Shown: piece after piece, positions 26,519-33,876 of the stretch
How positions within the stretch are numbered: position 1 is the stretch's first letter
Layout of the letters: each line of letters opens with the position of its first letter
Source: Taklimakanibacter sp021828105
Lineage (GTDB): Bacteria > Pseudomonadota > Alphaproteobacteria > Rhizobiales > Aestuariivirgaceae
NCBI GenBank assembly: GCA_021828105.1
Contig: JAKATG010000003.1
Location: 248,001 to 312,000 of the forward strand
DNA length: 64,000 bases
Direction of reading: 5' to 3'
Translations under genes and position numbers: made by a program
The notes under the pieces: generated by a model
Databases searched by the model: none
The model's input: only the letters and a program-made list of their open reading frames with translations
Told to the model about the DNA's origin: nothing

Positions 26519-27261
26519 CAGTCTTGCGCCTTCTTCGTCATCGCCGCCTTGGTCGTCTCATGGACGCTCTCCATATGGCGCACCATGGCGGCCGCGGTGA
26601 GATCCGGATCCTTCGCCTCGAGGGCCTTGATGATCTGCTCGTGGTCGCGCACCGAGCGGGCCAGCACGCCCGGCGTCTCCCAGGCGATCTTGCGATATTC
26701 GAAACCGAGGACGTAGAGCGATTCCGAGATGCGCTCGAGGAAGGGATTGTCGAGGGCGGCCCCCAGCGTGCGATGGAATTCCATGTCGGAGACGCGAAAG
26801 GCGACCGCATTGCCGGTGAGGCCCTGCTGGATCTCGACCATCTTGCGCAGCCGCACGATGGTCGCGACGGTGATCTTCTGCGCCAGGAGCCGGCCGATCG
26901 CGCCTTCGACCACGACGCGCGATTCATGCAGCGCTTCGAAATTGTCCTCGGTCAGCGTGATCAGCATCTGCAAGGGCGCCAGGATCTCGGCCGCCTTGAG
27001 CGAGGTGACGAACAGGCCGCCGCCCTGGCGCGCCCGGAGCACGCCGAGGATCTGCAAGCCCCTGACCGCTTCGCGCACCGAGGGCCGCGACACCTGCAAG
27101 GTGGCGGCAAGCTCGCGCTCGGTCGGCAATTGCTGGCCCGGGCGCACGCTGCCGGTGCGAATGAGGTCGAGCAGGTTGCGCGCCACCTGCTCGGCGACGG
27201 ACACGCGCTCGATCGGCGCCATCTCGTCGAGCGACGGCCGCCCGGGTCTGTCGTCAATCAC
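26518..27261 (-). CDS. FadR-subfamily GntR transcriptional regulator
   Basis: 247-aa regulator. The winged helix-turn-helix spans about residues 20-85 (GQQLPTERELAATLQVSRPS, then VREAVRGLQILGVL). The all-helical FCD effector domain follows, with metal-ligand type residues in SDMEFHRTLG, VRDHEQIIKALEAKD and VRHMESVHE. The start is GTG 27261; ATG 27222 is an alternative. It is embedded between the SDR and ADC-like genes and probably controls this catabolic group through the repeated AATTGGTCAGGCCAAT sites. The ligand is likely an organic or sugar acid (inference). Confidence 0.92.
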   Translation of the reverse strand: MIDDRPGRPSLDEMAPIERVSVAEQVARNLLDLIRTGSVRPGQQLPTERELAATLQVSRPSVREAVRGLQILGVLRARQGGGLFVTSLKAAEILAPLQMLITLTEDNFEALHESRVVVEGAIGRLLAQKITVATIVRLRKMVEIQQGLTGNAVAFRVSDMEFHRTLGAALDNPFLERISESLYVLGFEYRKIAWETPGVLARSVRDHEQIIKALEAKDPDLTAAAMVRHMESVHETTKAAMTKKAQD

Positions 27262-27333
27262 GCTTGTCGAGCCCCGTCATGTCGCAACCTCCCCTCGGCC
27301 AGTGATATACCAGTTGCATCCTTCCCTCCACTG

Positions 27334-28119
27334 TCATGCCTTGCCGACCTCCCTCGGCGGAAAGAACGGCACGCCGAAATCGGCTTCGAAGCCGCCATCA
27401 ACATGGAGCACATGGCCGGTGATGTAGGACGCCTCATCCGAGCACAGGAAGAAGATGGCCTTGGCGATCTCTTGCGGATCGGCGAGACGGCGCGCCGGCG
27501 TGCGATCGAGGATCGGCTTGGTGTCGAGGCGTCCCTCGGCGATGACGGTCCGCACCAGATCGGTCTCGACATAGCCGGGCGCCACCGCATTGACCCTGAC
27601 CCCGCGCGCCGCCCATTCGACCGCCGCCGTCTGGGTCAGCGACACGATGGCGGCCTTGGAGGCAGCATAGGGGGCCCGGCCGGCGGCGCCGCGTGTGGCG
27701 GCGACCGAGGCCAGGTTGACGACGGCTCCCGATCCCTGCGCCAGCATGATGCGCGCCGCCGCCTTGAGGCAGTGGAACGAGCCGTTGAGATTGATGTCGA
27801 GCACCTTCGACCAGTTCTCGAAGGTCAGGTCTTCGAGCGGTGAATGACGCTGGATGCCAGCATTGTTGACGAGCGCATCGAGCCTGCCCCAATGCGTGAG
27901 ACTCTCGGCGAAGGTTTTCTCGACGGAGGCACTGTCGGTGACATCGAGCTTGAGCGCCAGCATCCGCTCGGCATGAGGAGCGGCGCGCTTCTCGGCTTCC
28001 GCGATATCGACATCGCCGATGGTGACGTTCCAGCCGCGGCCGGCGAATGTTTCGGCACTCGCCCAGCCGATGCCGCGCGCCGCGCCGGTGATCAGGACTG
28101 TCTTGTTCTCTTGGCTCAT
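27334..28119 (-). CDS. SDR-family oxidoreductase
   Basis: 261-aa short-chain dehydrogenase. The cofactor motif is TGAARGIG, then NNAGIQRHSPLEDL. The catalytic Ser is in VNLASVAATRG and Tyr-x3-Lys in PYAASKAAI. The typical C-terminal YITGHVLHVDGGFEADFG is present. An Asp after the second strand (IGDVDIAEA) points to NAD(H). ATG 28119 is used because it begins one base after the enolase-superfamily gene's stop codon. In comparable clusters such SDRs oxidise sugar acids or aldonates next to enolase-type dehydratases (inference). Confidence 0.92.
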   Translation of the reverse strand: MSQENKTVLITGAARGIGWASAETFAGRGWNVTIGDVDIAEAEKRAAPHAERMLALKLDVTDSASVEKTFAESLTHWGRLDALVNNAGIQRHSPLEDLTFENWSKVLDINLNGSFHCLKAAARIMLAQGSGAVVNLASVAATRGAAGRAPYAASKAAIVSLTQTAAVEWAARGVRVNAVAPGYVETDLVRTVIAEGRLDTKPILDRTPARRLADPQEIAKAIFFLCSDEASYITGHVLHVDGGFEADFGVPFFPPREVGKA

Positions 28120-28120
28120 T

Positions 28121-29260
28121 TCATCTGCCCTTCTGGACGGCATGACGATAGGCATATTTGCCAAGCGCCGCGGTGTCGAGCTTCAGTCCCGTGCCCGGCG
28201 CTGCCGGTGGCTCGATATAGCCATCCTTGATGTCGGCGAAAGCGGACGCCGCGATCACCAGATGCGAGCAATCGAAAGGCCGGTCGGCGGGGAATATCTC
28301 GATGTGATCTGAAATGTCATTGGCGAGGATGCAGTGGCGATGCACTTCCGGATTGACATGATAGGAAGCCCGCAAGCCCCGCGCTTTGGCCTGCGCGGCA
28401 AGGCCGAGCGCCGCATCGATGCCGCCAATGGTCGTGGCATCGATACGCACCACATCGATCGCCGCCTGATCCATGAGCGCCTGGAGGTCGAGGGCGCGGG
28501 TGCATTCATCGCCGACGCCGATCGGCACGGGCGACTGGCGGGTGAGATAGCCGATCTCGGTGATGCGCGTCCGCGGCATCGGATCCTCGATCCAGGCGAT
28601 GCCGAGATCGCGCCAGCTTTCGGCGGCCTCGAGGCCTTGCCGCGCCGTCCGCCACGACCAGGCGACGTCGCAGGCGAATTCGGCATCGGGAGCTTGCGCT
28701 TTCACTTTCGCAAGGATGCGCCGGACCGGTTCGGCTGCGCCATAGTGAGCGGCTTCGAGCTTGAAGAAGCGATAGCCTTCCTTGGCGCGTGCGATCAGGC
28801 GATGGGCAATGTCGTCCTCGCTCTCGCCCGCGATCTCATAGCCCTCGACCAGCGCCACACGCAGCCTGCGCGGACGGCCGCCGAGGAGCTGCCATAGCGG
28901 GACGCCGCGCGCCTGCGCCTTCAGATCCCATAGGCAGATGTCGATGAGCGATCGGGCTCGGCCGATGACTCCGTCCTGGTCGGTGGCGAGGCTCATGATG
29001 TCGAGCTCGGCGAGGCGCTCGCTCTGCTGAAGCGCGTCTTTGGCGATGAGGCGGGGCGCCAGGAGATCCGATATCGCCACATCGACGGGCGAGCGCCGCG
29101 TATGGCCGAGGCAATCGGCGACGAGGCCGCCCTTGGTCACCATGCGCACAGCCGCATATTGGCGCGCCGTCACGGTGAAGCTGCCGAAGCTCAAGGCCGA
29201 AGGCAGCGGCAGGTCGAGCGCCCAGGTCTCGATACTTTCGATGATGGTGTCTTCTGCCAT
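28121..29260 (-). CDS. Mandelate racemase/muconate lactonizing enzyme (enolase superfamily)
   Basis: 379-aa enzyme with the enolase-superfamily capping domain and (beta/alpha)7-beta barrel. Probable metal ligands are Asp198 (ACDVAWSW), Glu225 (WIEDPMP) and Glu252 (GVGDECT). The base motif on the second strand reads FFKLEAAH, so it is Lys167-x-Glu169, not the common Lys-x-Lys. Several His lie at the end of the barrel (SYHVNPEVHRH). These enzymes abstract the alpha proton of a carboxylate to racemise, cycloisomerise or dehydrate it. First gene of the minus-strand group, with a GntR-type operator 84 bp upstream and GAGGGAG before ATG 29260. Substrate unknown. Confidence 0.88.
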   Translation of the reverse strand: MAEDTIIESIETWALDLPLPSALSFGSFTVTARQYAAVRMVTKGGLVADCLGHTRRSPVDVAISDLLAPRLIAKDALQQSERLAELDIMSLATDQDGVIGRARSLIDICLWDLKAQARGVPLWQLLGGRPRRLRVALVEGYEIAGESEDDIAHRLIARAKEGYRFFKLEAAHYGAAEPVRRILAKVKAQAPDAEFACDVAWSWRTARQGLEAAESWRDLGIAWIEDPMPRTRITEIGYLTRQSPVPIGVGDECTRALDLQALMDQAAIDVVRIDATTIGGIDAALGLAAQAKARGLRASYHVNPEVHRHCILANDISDHIEIFPADRPFDCSHLVIAASAFADIKDGYIEPPAAPGTGLKLDTAALGKYAYRHAVQKGR

Positions 29261-29343
29261 GCACTCCCTCGGGGCGAAGCCTCCGCCATGCCGGACGGAG
29301 GCACTCTCAATAAACTTCTTGCGATGCGGGTGAGAACCTGCTG

Positions 29344-29360
29344 AATTGGTCAGGCCAATA
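29344..29360. promoter_or_regulatory. FCD/GntR-type palindromic operator (copy 2)
   Basis: AATTGGTCAGGCCAATA repeats the 16-bp AATTGGTCAGGCCAAT found at 24895-24910. It lies 84 bp upstream of the enolase-superfamily gene, where an operator for that promoter is expected. Two exact copies 4.4 kb apart flanking the same gene group support a shared regulator. Confidence 0.65.
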
Positions 29361-29437
29361 TACTAAGCTTACCAAGATAATCGCAAGCCCAAAACCATAT
29401 GCGACGTCGCGTGAGCGCCGCAGGCACCAGAGCATGC

Positions 29438-29466
29438 TTGACCACTATGTATCATGTATACATAAT
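29438..29466 (+). promoter_or_regulatory. Promoter with GntR-type operator for a leaderless GntR gene
   Basis: TTGACC (29438-29443) and CATAAT (29461-29466) are 17 bp apart, like a sigma-70 promoter. The expected transcription start falls at the ATG at 29473. Between and over the -10 element lies a palindrome with perfect core ATGTATACAT (29454-29463), extended as GTATCATGTA/TACATAATAC with one mismatched pair. This suits autoregulation by the GntR protein encoded immediately downstream. Confidence 0.55.
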
Positions 29467-29472
29467 ACGCAA

Positions 29473-30204
29473 ATGAGCCTTGCCATCGTCTCCCAGAATC
29501 TCGATCCCATCCGCACGCCAAGCCTGCCGCAGATGGTGGCCGACAAGATCGTCGAGGCGATCGGCGACCGGCGGATCCTTTCAGGTCAGCGGATTTTCGA
29601 GCTCGAGCTTGCCGAGCAGCTCGCCATCAGCCGCGTTCCGGTGCGCGAGGCGCTGCGCGTGCTGCAGAGCCAGGGCCTGCTGCGCTCGCTGCCGCGCCGC
29701 GGCGTTCATGTGATCGATCTCGACCAGCGCTGGGCGATGGAGATCTATGACACGCGCACCGCTCTCGAGACGGTGGCCGCCCAGCGCGCGGCGCAGAACA
29801 TCCGCCGCGCCCCGCAAGCCGCAGCCGGTCTCGATAGCGCGCTTGCCGCCATCGGGACCGCGGCACGCCGGCAGGACCGCGCCGAGATCAATCGCGCCGA
29901 TCTTGCTTTCCACACTGAGCTCTATGCTCTTTCCGACTCGCCGCTGCTGCAGACCTTATGGGCCGCCATGACGCGCCATGTGCTGATCATGTTCGGCCTC
30001 ACCACCTATCAGCGCATTGATTTCGACATCCTCATCGAAGAGCACCGCAGATTGCGCCGCGTGCTGGAGGAGGGCTCGCCCGGCGATATCGGCGTCGAAG
30101 TCGCGACTCATATCATCCTCCCGCACGGATCGCGCGAGTTGGCGGCCGAAAGCTGGAACGGGCAGTCACCTAGTGCTGCGCGCGAATCCCTTCCCATCTC
30201 ATGA
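29473..30204 (+). CDS. GntR-family (FCD) transcriptional regulator
   Basis: About 243 aa. The winged helix-turn-helix lies near residues 15-75 (QMVADKIVEAIGDRRILSGQ then LAEQLAISRVPVREALRVLQ). The FCD domain carries probable metal ligands in NRADLAFHTELY and LIEEHRRLRRVLEEG. ATG 29473 is preferred: the ATG at 29434 would place the promoter and palindrome inside the gene, and 29473 falls where transcription should begin. No Shine-Dalgarno is visible, consistent with a leaderless mRNA. It precedes an amino-acid transporter unit, its possible target. Confidence 0.88.
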   Translation: MSLAIVSQNLDPIRTPSLPQMVADKIVEAIGDRRILSGQRIFELELAEQLAISRVPVREALRVLQSQGLLRSLPRRGVHVIDLDQRWAMEIYDTRTALETVAAQRAAQNIRRAPQAAAGLDSALAAIGTAARRQDRAEINRADLAFHTELYALSDSPLLQTLWAAMTRHVLIMFGLTTYQRIDFDILIEEHRRLRRVLEEGSPGDIGVEVATHIILPHGSRELAAESWNGQSPSAARESLPIS

Positions 30205-30247
30205 ATCAAGGAAATTCCTGAACCCCGCCAAGACTCATCGATTTTCC

Positions 30248-30307
30248 GGTGTCCTTCCGAATCCGAAGTTCGCTCGGAAGGCACCCCCCGAGATGATGCG
30301 AACTTCG
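30248..30307 (+). promoter_or_regulatory. Structured 5' leader: two interlocking stems
   Basis: Stem 1 pairs GGTG-T-CCTTCCGA (30248-30260, one bulged T) with TCGGAAGGCACC (30274-30285). Stem 2 pairs CGAAGTTCGC (30264-30273), which lies in the loop of stem 1, with GCGAACTTCG (30298-30307). The crossing order is that of an H-type pseudoknot or of two mutually exclusive hairpins. It ends about 50 nt before the binding-protein ATG. It does not show the conserved core of a riboswitch class I can name, and a palindromic repeat element is the alternative. Confidence 0.5.
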
Positions 30308-30358
30308 AATCCGGGACGCGAGCGCGCCCCGCAAATGTGAAGAGGAGAGAAACGCAAC

Positions 30359-31240
30359 ATGAAAAGGATGTCTTTTGCCCGCGGCGGGGTTTTGACCGCT
30401 GCCCTGCTGCTCTGCCTGAGCGGCGGCATGGTCCAGGCGCAGGAATTCAAGCACGAGGCCTCACCCTCGATCGAGGCTTGCGGCGATGCGTCCTATGACA
30501 AGGCGAAGAGCGAAGGCCTGACCGTGGGCATTTCGCCCTCCCCGCCTTTCACCTCGCTCAATCCCGACAGCCAGAAGGCGGAAGGTCTCGAGGTCGAGAT
30601 CAACGAAGCGGCCTATAAATGGGCCGGCATCGACAAGCTCAAATATGAGGTCATGCCTTTCGGCCAGCTCATTCCCGCTCTGCTCGCCAAGCGCATCGAC
30701 GTGGTGACGGCGCTCCACATCACGCCCGACCGCAAGAAGGTGATCTCCTTCGGCGGCCCCGCCTACTGGTATGGCCCCGCCATCATGGTGAAGAAGGGCA
30801 ATCCCGACGGGATCAAGTCCTATGACGATCTCAAGGGCAAACAGATTGGCGCCATTGCCGGCTCCGCGGCCGATGAATATCTGCGCAAGGTCGGCGCCGA
30901 GGTCGTCCCCTTCCAGACCGATGCCGAGCAGTTCAGCGCCGTCGCCACCGGCCGGGTGAGCGCCATCGTCGATGACGACACCAAGATCAATCTCTTCCTC
31001 GCCGCCAACAAGGAGTCGCCGCTCGAGCTGTTGCAGGGCGTGAAAGTGCCGGACGAGCTCATCTTCCAATATGGCTATGGCTATGTGCGCGCCGGCCTGC
31101 GCAAGGAGGATTGCTCGCTGCGCGCCGCCTTGAGCCAGGGCCTCGCCGAAGTCCGCGGCAATGGCGAAGTGTCGGCGATCTTGAAGAAATACGGCTTCTC
31201 CGACGCCAATCTGTTCTTCTTCCCGCTGAACAACAAATAG
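30359..31240 (+). CDS. Amino-acid-type ABC transporter binding protein
   Basis: Periplasmic binding protein of 293 aa (SBP family 3). A signal peptide precedes the mature protein (MKRMSFARGGVLTAALLLCL, cleavage near VQA/QEF). The ligand-binding fold is shown by GLTVGISPSPPFTSLNP, AEGLEVEINEAAYKW, LLAKRIDVVTALHITPDRKK and KGKQIGAIAGSAADEYLRK. GAGGAGAG precedes ATG 30359. Only one permease follows and there is no ATPase gene, so the system must borrow its ATPase or be incomplete. Polar amino acids, opines or similar are likely ligands. Confidence 0.9.
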   Translation: MKRMSFARGGVLTAALLLCLSGGMVQAQEFKHEASPSIEACGDASYDKAKSEGLTVGISPSPPFTSLNPDSQKAEGLEVEINEAAYKWAGIDKLKYEVMPFGQLIPALLAKRIDVVTALHITPDRKKVISFGGPAYWYGPAIMVKKGNPDGIKSYDDLKGKQIGAIAGSAADEYLRKVGAEVVPFQTDAEQFSAVATGRVSAIVDDDTKINLFLAANKESPLELLQGVKVPDELIFQYGYGYVRAGLRKEDCSLRAALSQGLAEVRGNGEVSAILKKYGFSDANLFFFPLNNK

Positions 31241-31258
31241 CGATGTAACGGCATGGCC

Positions 31259-31290
31259 GCTGAGCGGGTGACGAACATCACCCGCTCAGC
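31259..31290 (+). terminator. Perfect 13-bp hairpin between binding protein and permease genes
   Basis: GCTGAGCGGGTGA (31259-31271) and TCACCCGCTCAGC (31278-31290) form an uninterrupted 13-bp stem with a 6-nt loop, followed by TTTCT. It stands between the binding-protein stop and the permease start. Such hairpins commonly reduce read-through and protect the upstream mRNA, giving more binding protein than permease. The T run is short, so termination is probably partial. Confidence 0.7.
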
Positions 31291-31316
31291 TTTCTGCATC
31301 TAGAGAGGAGAGGCCC

Positions 31317-32021
31317 ATGGATCTCTTGAATTTCGAGGTCATCGCCGACTACTGGCATGTGTTCCTGCGCGGCCTCGGTCTCACCATCTTCCTCACCGTC
31401 GTCACGATGATCCTGGCGACGCTGCTCGCCATTCCGCTCGCCATGGCGCGCCTCTCGATGAGCCGCCTCTTCCGCTGGCCGGCCAATGTCTTTGTCGAAT
31501 TCATGCGGGCGACGCCGCTGATCCTGCAATTGATCTATATTTATTACGTGCTGCCGAGCGCCGGCATCAAGCTCAACCCGATCGTCGCCGCCATTACCGG
31601 ACTGACCCTTCATTACTCCGCCTATCTGAGTGAGGTGTTTCGCGGCGGCATCCAGTCCATCCATAAGGGCCAGCAGGAAGCGGCGTTGAGCCTCGGCCTG
31701 TCGCGCTGGCTTGCCTTCCGCAAGGTGGTGCTGCCGCAGGCGACGCGCGCCGTGCTGCCGACGCTCGCCAATTATCTGATCTCGCTGTTCAAGGACACGT
31801 CCCTTGCCTCCGTCGTGACGGTGCAGGAGCTGATGTTCTCAGGGCAGATCATCTCGGCGCGGAATTTTCAGTATTTCACCGTCTATACGGTGACGGCGCT
31901 GCTCTATTTCGCCGTCTGCTATCCGTCCGGCCTCGCGGTCAGGGTGCTCGAGGAGCATATCCGCAAGGGCATGCGCGCCCGCGACGACAGGAAGATGCAG
32001 GCCGCCGCCATGGCGAATTGA
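31317..32021 (+). CDS. Amino-acid ABC transporter permease
   Basis: 234-aa inner-membrane permease of the HisM/GlnP family. Hydrophobic segments begin with YWHVFLRGLGLTIFLTVVTM. The family motif FMRATPLILQLIYIYYVLPS is present, and the EAA loop reads QQEAALSLGLSRWLAFRKVV. GAGAGGAGAGG precedes ATG 31317. Homologous importers usually have a second permease or a homodimer plus an ATPase. Here the next genes are convergent and unrelated, so this permease probably homodimerises and uses an ATPase encoded elsewhere. Confidence 0.92.
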   Translation: MDLLNFEVIADYWHVFLRGLGLTIFLTVVTMILATLLAIPLAMARLSMSRLFRWPANVFVEFMRATPLILQLIYIYYVLPSAGIKLNPIVAAITGLTLHYSAYLSEVFRGGIQSIHKGQQEAALSLGLSRWLAFRKVVLPQATRAVLPTLANYLISLFKDTSLASVVTVQELMFSGQIISARNFQYFTVYTVTALLYFAVCYPSGLAVRVLEEHIRKGMRARDDRKMQAAAMAN

Positions 32022-32035
32022 GGCTGACCGCCCGG

Positions 32036-33871
32036 TCAGGACCGATCGATCACCGGGATGACGAGATGCGAGGGATGCGCCGCATCGTGGAAGATCGTCT
32101 GCTTCGCCTTGAGCGAGGGCCCGGGACTGCCGCCGCGATTGCGGTTGCGCTCGAATTTCGGGAAATCGGCCGAGGAGATGTCGAGCCTCAGGCGATGACC
32201 CGCGGCGAAGCGGTTGGCCGTCGCCCACATGTCGATCTCGAAACGATAGATCCGGCCGGGCTCGATGAGCTCGCTCTCATCGCCGGCGAGCGGACGGTAG
32301 CGCGTCCTGAGCATCCCGTTCTGCAGCTGGATGGCGCGGCCATCCGGGAACACATCGCTCAGGCGGCCATAGAAATCCGTCTCGACCGCCGATGAGCTCG
32401 CATGGAGAATGAGTCTCAGCGGTCCGACGACATCGAGGGCCTCCGTCAATATCTCGGTCGTATAGGTGAGCACATCGGGGCGCGCTTGCGCGGATGAGAC
32501 ATCGACGCTGCCGGCGCGATAGACCGCCGAGAGGATGCTGCCGCCCAGCGTCGGGGTCGGATCGTCGGGGTCGTAGATATAAGTGTCGGGCGACGCGCTC
32601 GCCGGCGGTGGATCGGCGGCGAGCTTTCCCTTCTCGGCGAGATAGAGCCGCTTCTCCCGAGCCTCCGGCGGCGGCCAGGCGGCACAGCTCAGCCATTCAT
32701 TGGCGCCCATCAGATAATAGGTGACCGCCGGCAGTTCCTGATGGCGGCCATCGCGTACAGCGCCATGCCAATGGAGCAGCAGTTCGAGATTGTCGGCGGA
32801 TCGGTAGGTCCGCCGGAGTGCCGCATGCTTTTCCTCACCCTCGTGATAGCCCGTGACATTGTGAGCGCCGGGTGTGACGAGGAGCCGGCTTTGCCGCGCC
32901 CGCCCGCCGCCCTGGCGGATGATTTGCGCAAAACTTTCGAGCGTGTCGCCGAGGCACCAGTCATACCATCCCGTCACCAGAAGGGCCGGCGCCTGGATGG
33001 CGCCGCAGAGATCCGGGACGCTTGCCCGCGGCAGCATCAGCGCGTCCGGATCAATGTCCGCACCAAAGAGCGGGTTGAGCTTGGTCGTGGTGACGAAGGT
33101 GATCGTCTCCTCGCCGAGCGCGCTCTTGAGAAAATCGACACGGCCGGCCGGATCGAGACCGTTATAATGTTTCCAGAGCCAGTCGCGCCGTTCCGGCGGC
33201 GCCAGAATCTCGAGCTGCGGAAAAAGGGCTCTGACCGTTTCGGGCAGCGCCGCGTGCAAGGGATCGTTGAAATAGCCCGTCGCCCAGGTCTCCTCCTTCA
33301 TCTGCTCCTCGAGCAGCGCGCGGTCGATCTTGACCTTGTCCTTGCCCTTGCCGACGGTGCGCGAATAGGCGTTGAGGAACATATGGAAGCGCACGCCGTG
33401 GCTGAGCGCGATCCCAAGCCCGGCGACCTCCGGCATGATCGCCGTCATTTTGGGGTTCGTGGCCATGCCGAATTGCGTGCCGCCGTCATAGGAGCCGCCC
33501 ATCGCGCCGATGAAACCGTCGCACCAGGCTTGCGCCGCGACCCAGTCGACGAAATCGTAAGAGTCTTCCCTCTCGTGGATATAGAAGTCCCAGCTGTCGG
33601 GCTCGCTGTCGCCGGTGCCGCGCACATCCTGGCAGATGACGACATGGCCGCGCCGGGCGAGCGCCATCGAGATCTCCGCATAGCGCGCCCGACCATAGGG
33701 ACTGCGCACCGCGATGACGGGCGCCGGCAGCTTGGGCGGCAGGTGCAGATGGGCGGCAAGGCGGCAACCGTCGCGCATGGCGACGAAGACGGTCTTGAGG
33801 ACGATCGCCTCTTCCGGAAACAGCGCCGGCGTCGAGGCGTCGCCGGCGAGGGCGGCGCGGAATTTGTCCAT
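32036..33871 (-). CDS. CocE/NonD-family serine hydrolase
   Basis: 611-aa alpha/beta hydrolase of the CocE/X-Pro dipeptidyl-peptidase (S15) family. The N-terminal catalytic domain contains DGCRLAAHLHLPP, DVRGTGDSEPDSWDFY and the nucleophile elbow GAMGGSYDGGTQ. The general acid and His are expected in GWYDWCLGD and TPGAHNVTG. The C-terminal jelly-roll domain is typical (VVGPLRLILHASSSAVETDF; HRLRLDISSADFPKFERN). It hydrolyses ester or amide bonds, in relatives acyl-amino-acid or X-Pro peptide substrates. It lies last in the peptide-uptake operon, consistent with cleaving an imported peptide or acylated amino acid. No signal peptide. Confidence 0.9.
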   Translation of the reverse strand: MDKFRAALAGDASTPALFPEEAIVLKTVFVAMRDGCRLAAHLHLPPKLPAPVIAVRSPYGRARYAEISMALARRGHVVICQDVRGTGDSEPDSWDFYIHEREDSYDFVDWVAAQAWCDGFIGAMGGSYDGGTQFGMATNPKMTAIMPEVAGLGIALSHGVRFHMFLNAYSRTVGKGKDKVKIDRALLEEQMKEETWATGYFNDPLHAALPETVRALFPQLEILAPPERRDWLWKHYNGLDPAGRVDFLKSALGEETITFVTTTKLNPLFGADIDPDALMLPRASVPDLCGAIQAPALLVTGWYDWCLGDTLESFAQIIRQGGGRARQSRLLVTPGAHNVTGYHEGEEKHAALRRTYRSADNLELLLHWHGAVRDGRHQELPAVTYYLMGANEWLSCAAWPPPEAREKRLYLAEKGKLAADPPPASASPDTYIYDPDDPTPTLGGSILSAVYRAGSVDVSSAQARPDVLTYTTEILTEALDVVGPLRLILHASSSAVETDFYGRLSDVFPDGRAIQLQNGMLRTRYRPLAGDESELIEPGRIYRFEIDMWATANRFAAGHRLRLDISSADFPKFERNRNRGGSPGPSLKAKQTIFHDAAHPSHLVIPVIDRS

Positions 33872-33876
33872 GGGCT

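Noticed and set aside
27303..27312. TGATATACCA, a possible GntR autoregulatory site
   Set aside because: Only 8 of 10 symmetric positions and no resemblance to the AATTGGTCAGGCCAAT sites. Too short to support.
29279..29302. Hairpin GCCTCCG/CGGAGGC in the enolase-superfamily leader
   Set aside because: A 7-bp stem with a 10-nt loop is easily found by chance in GC-rich DNA and has no terminator features.
30248..30307. Naming the interlocking stems a SAM-II or preQ1 riboswitch
   Set aside because: The topology is similar, but none of the conserved loop sequences of those classes can be seen.
32024..32039. CTGACC-GCCC-GGTCAG hairpin between convergent genes as a terminator
   Set aside because: Stem of only 6 bp, no T run, and it overlaps the hydrolase stop codon.
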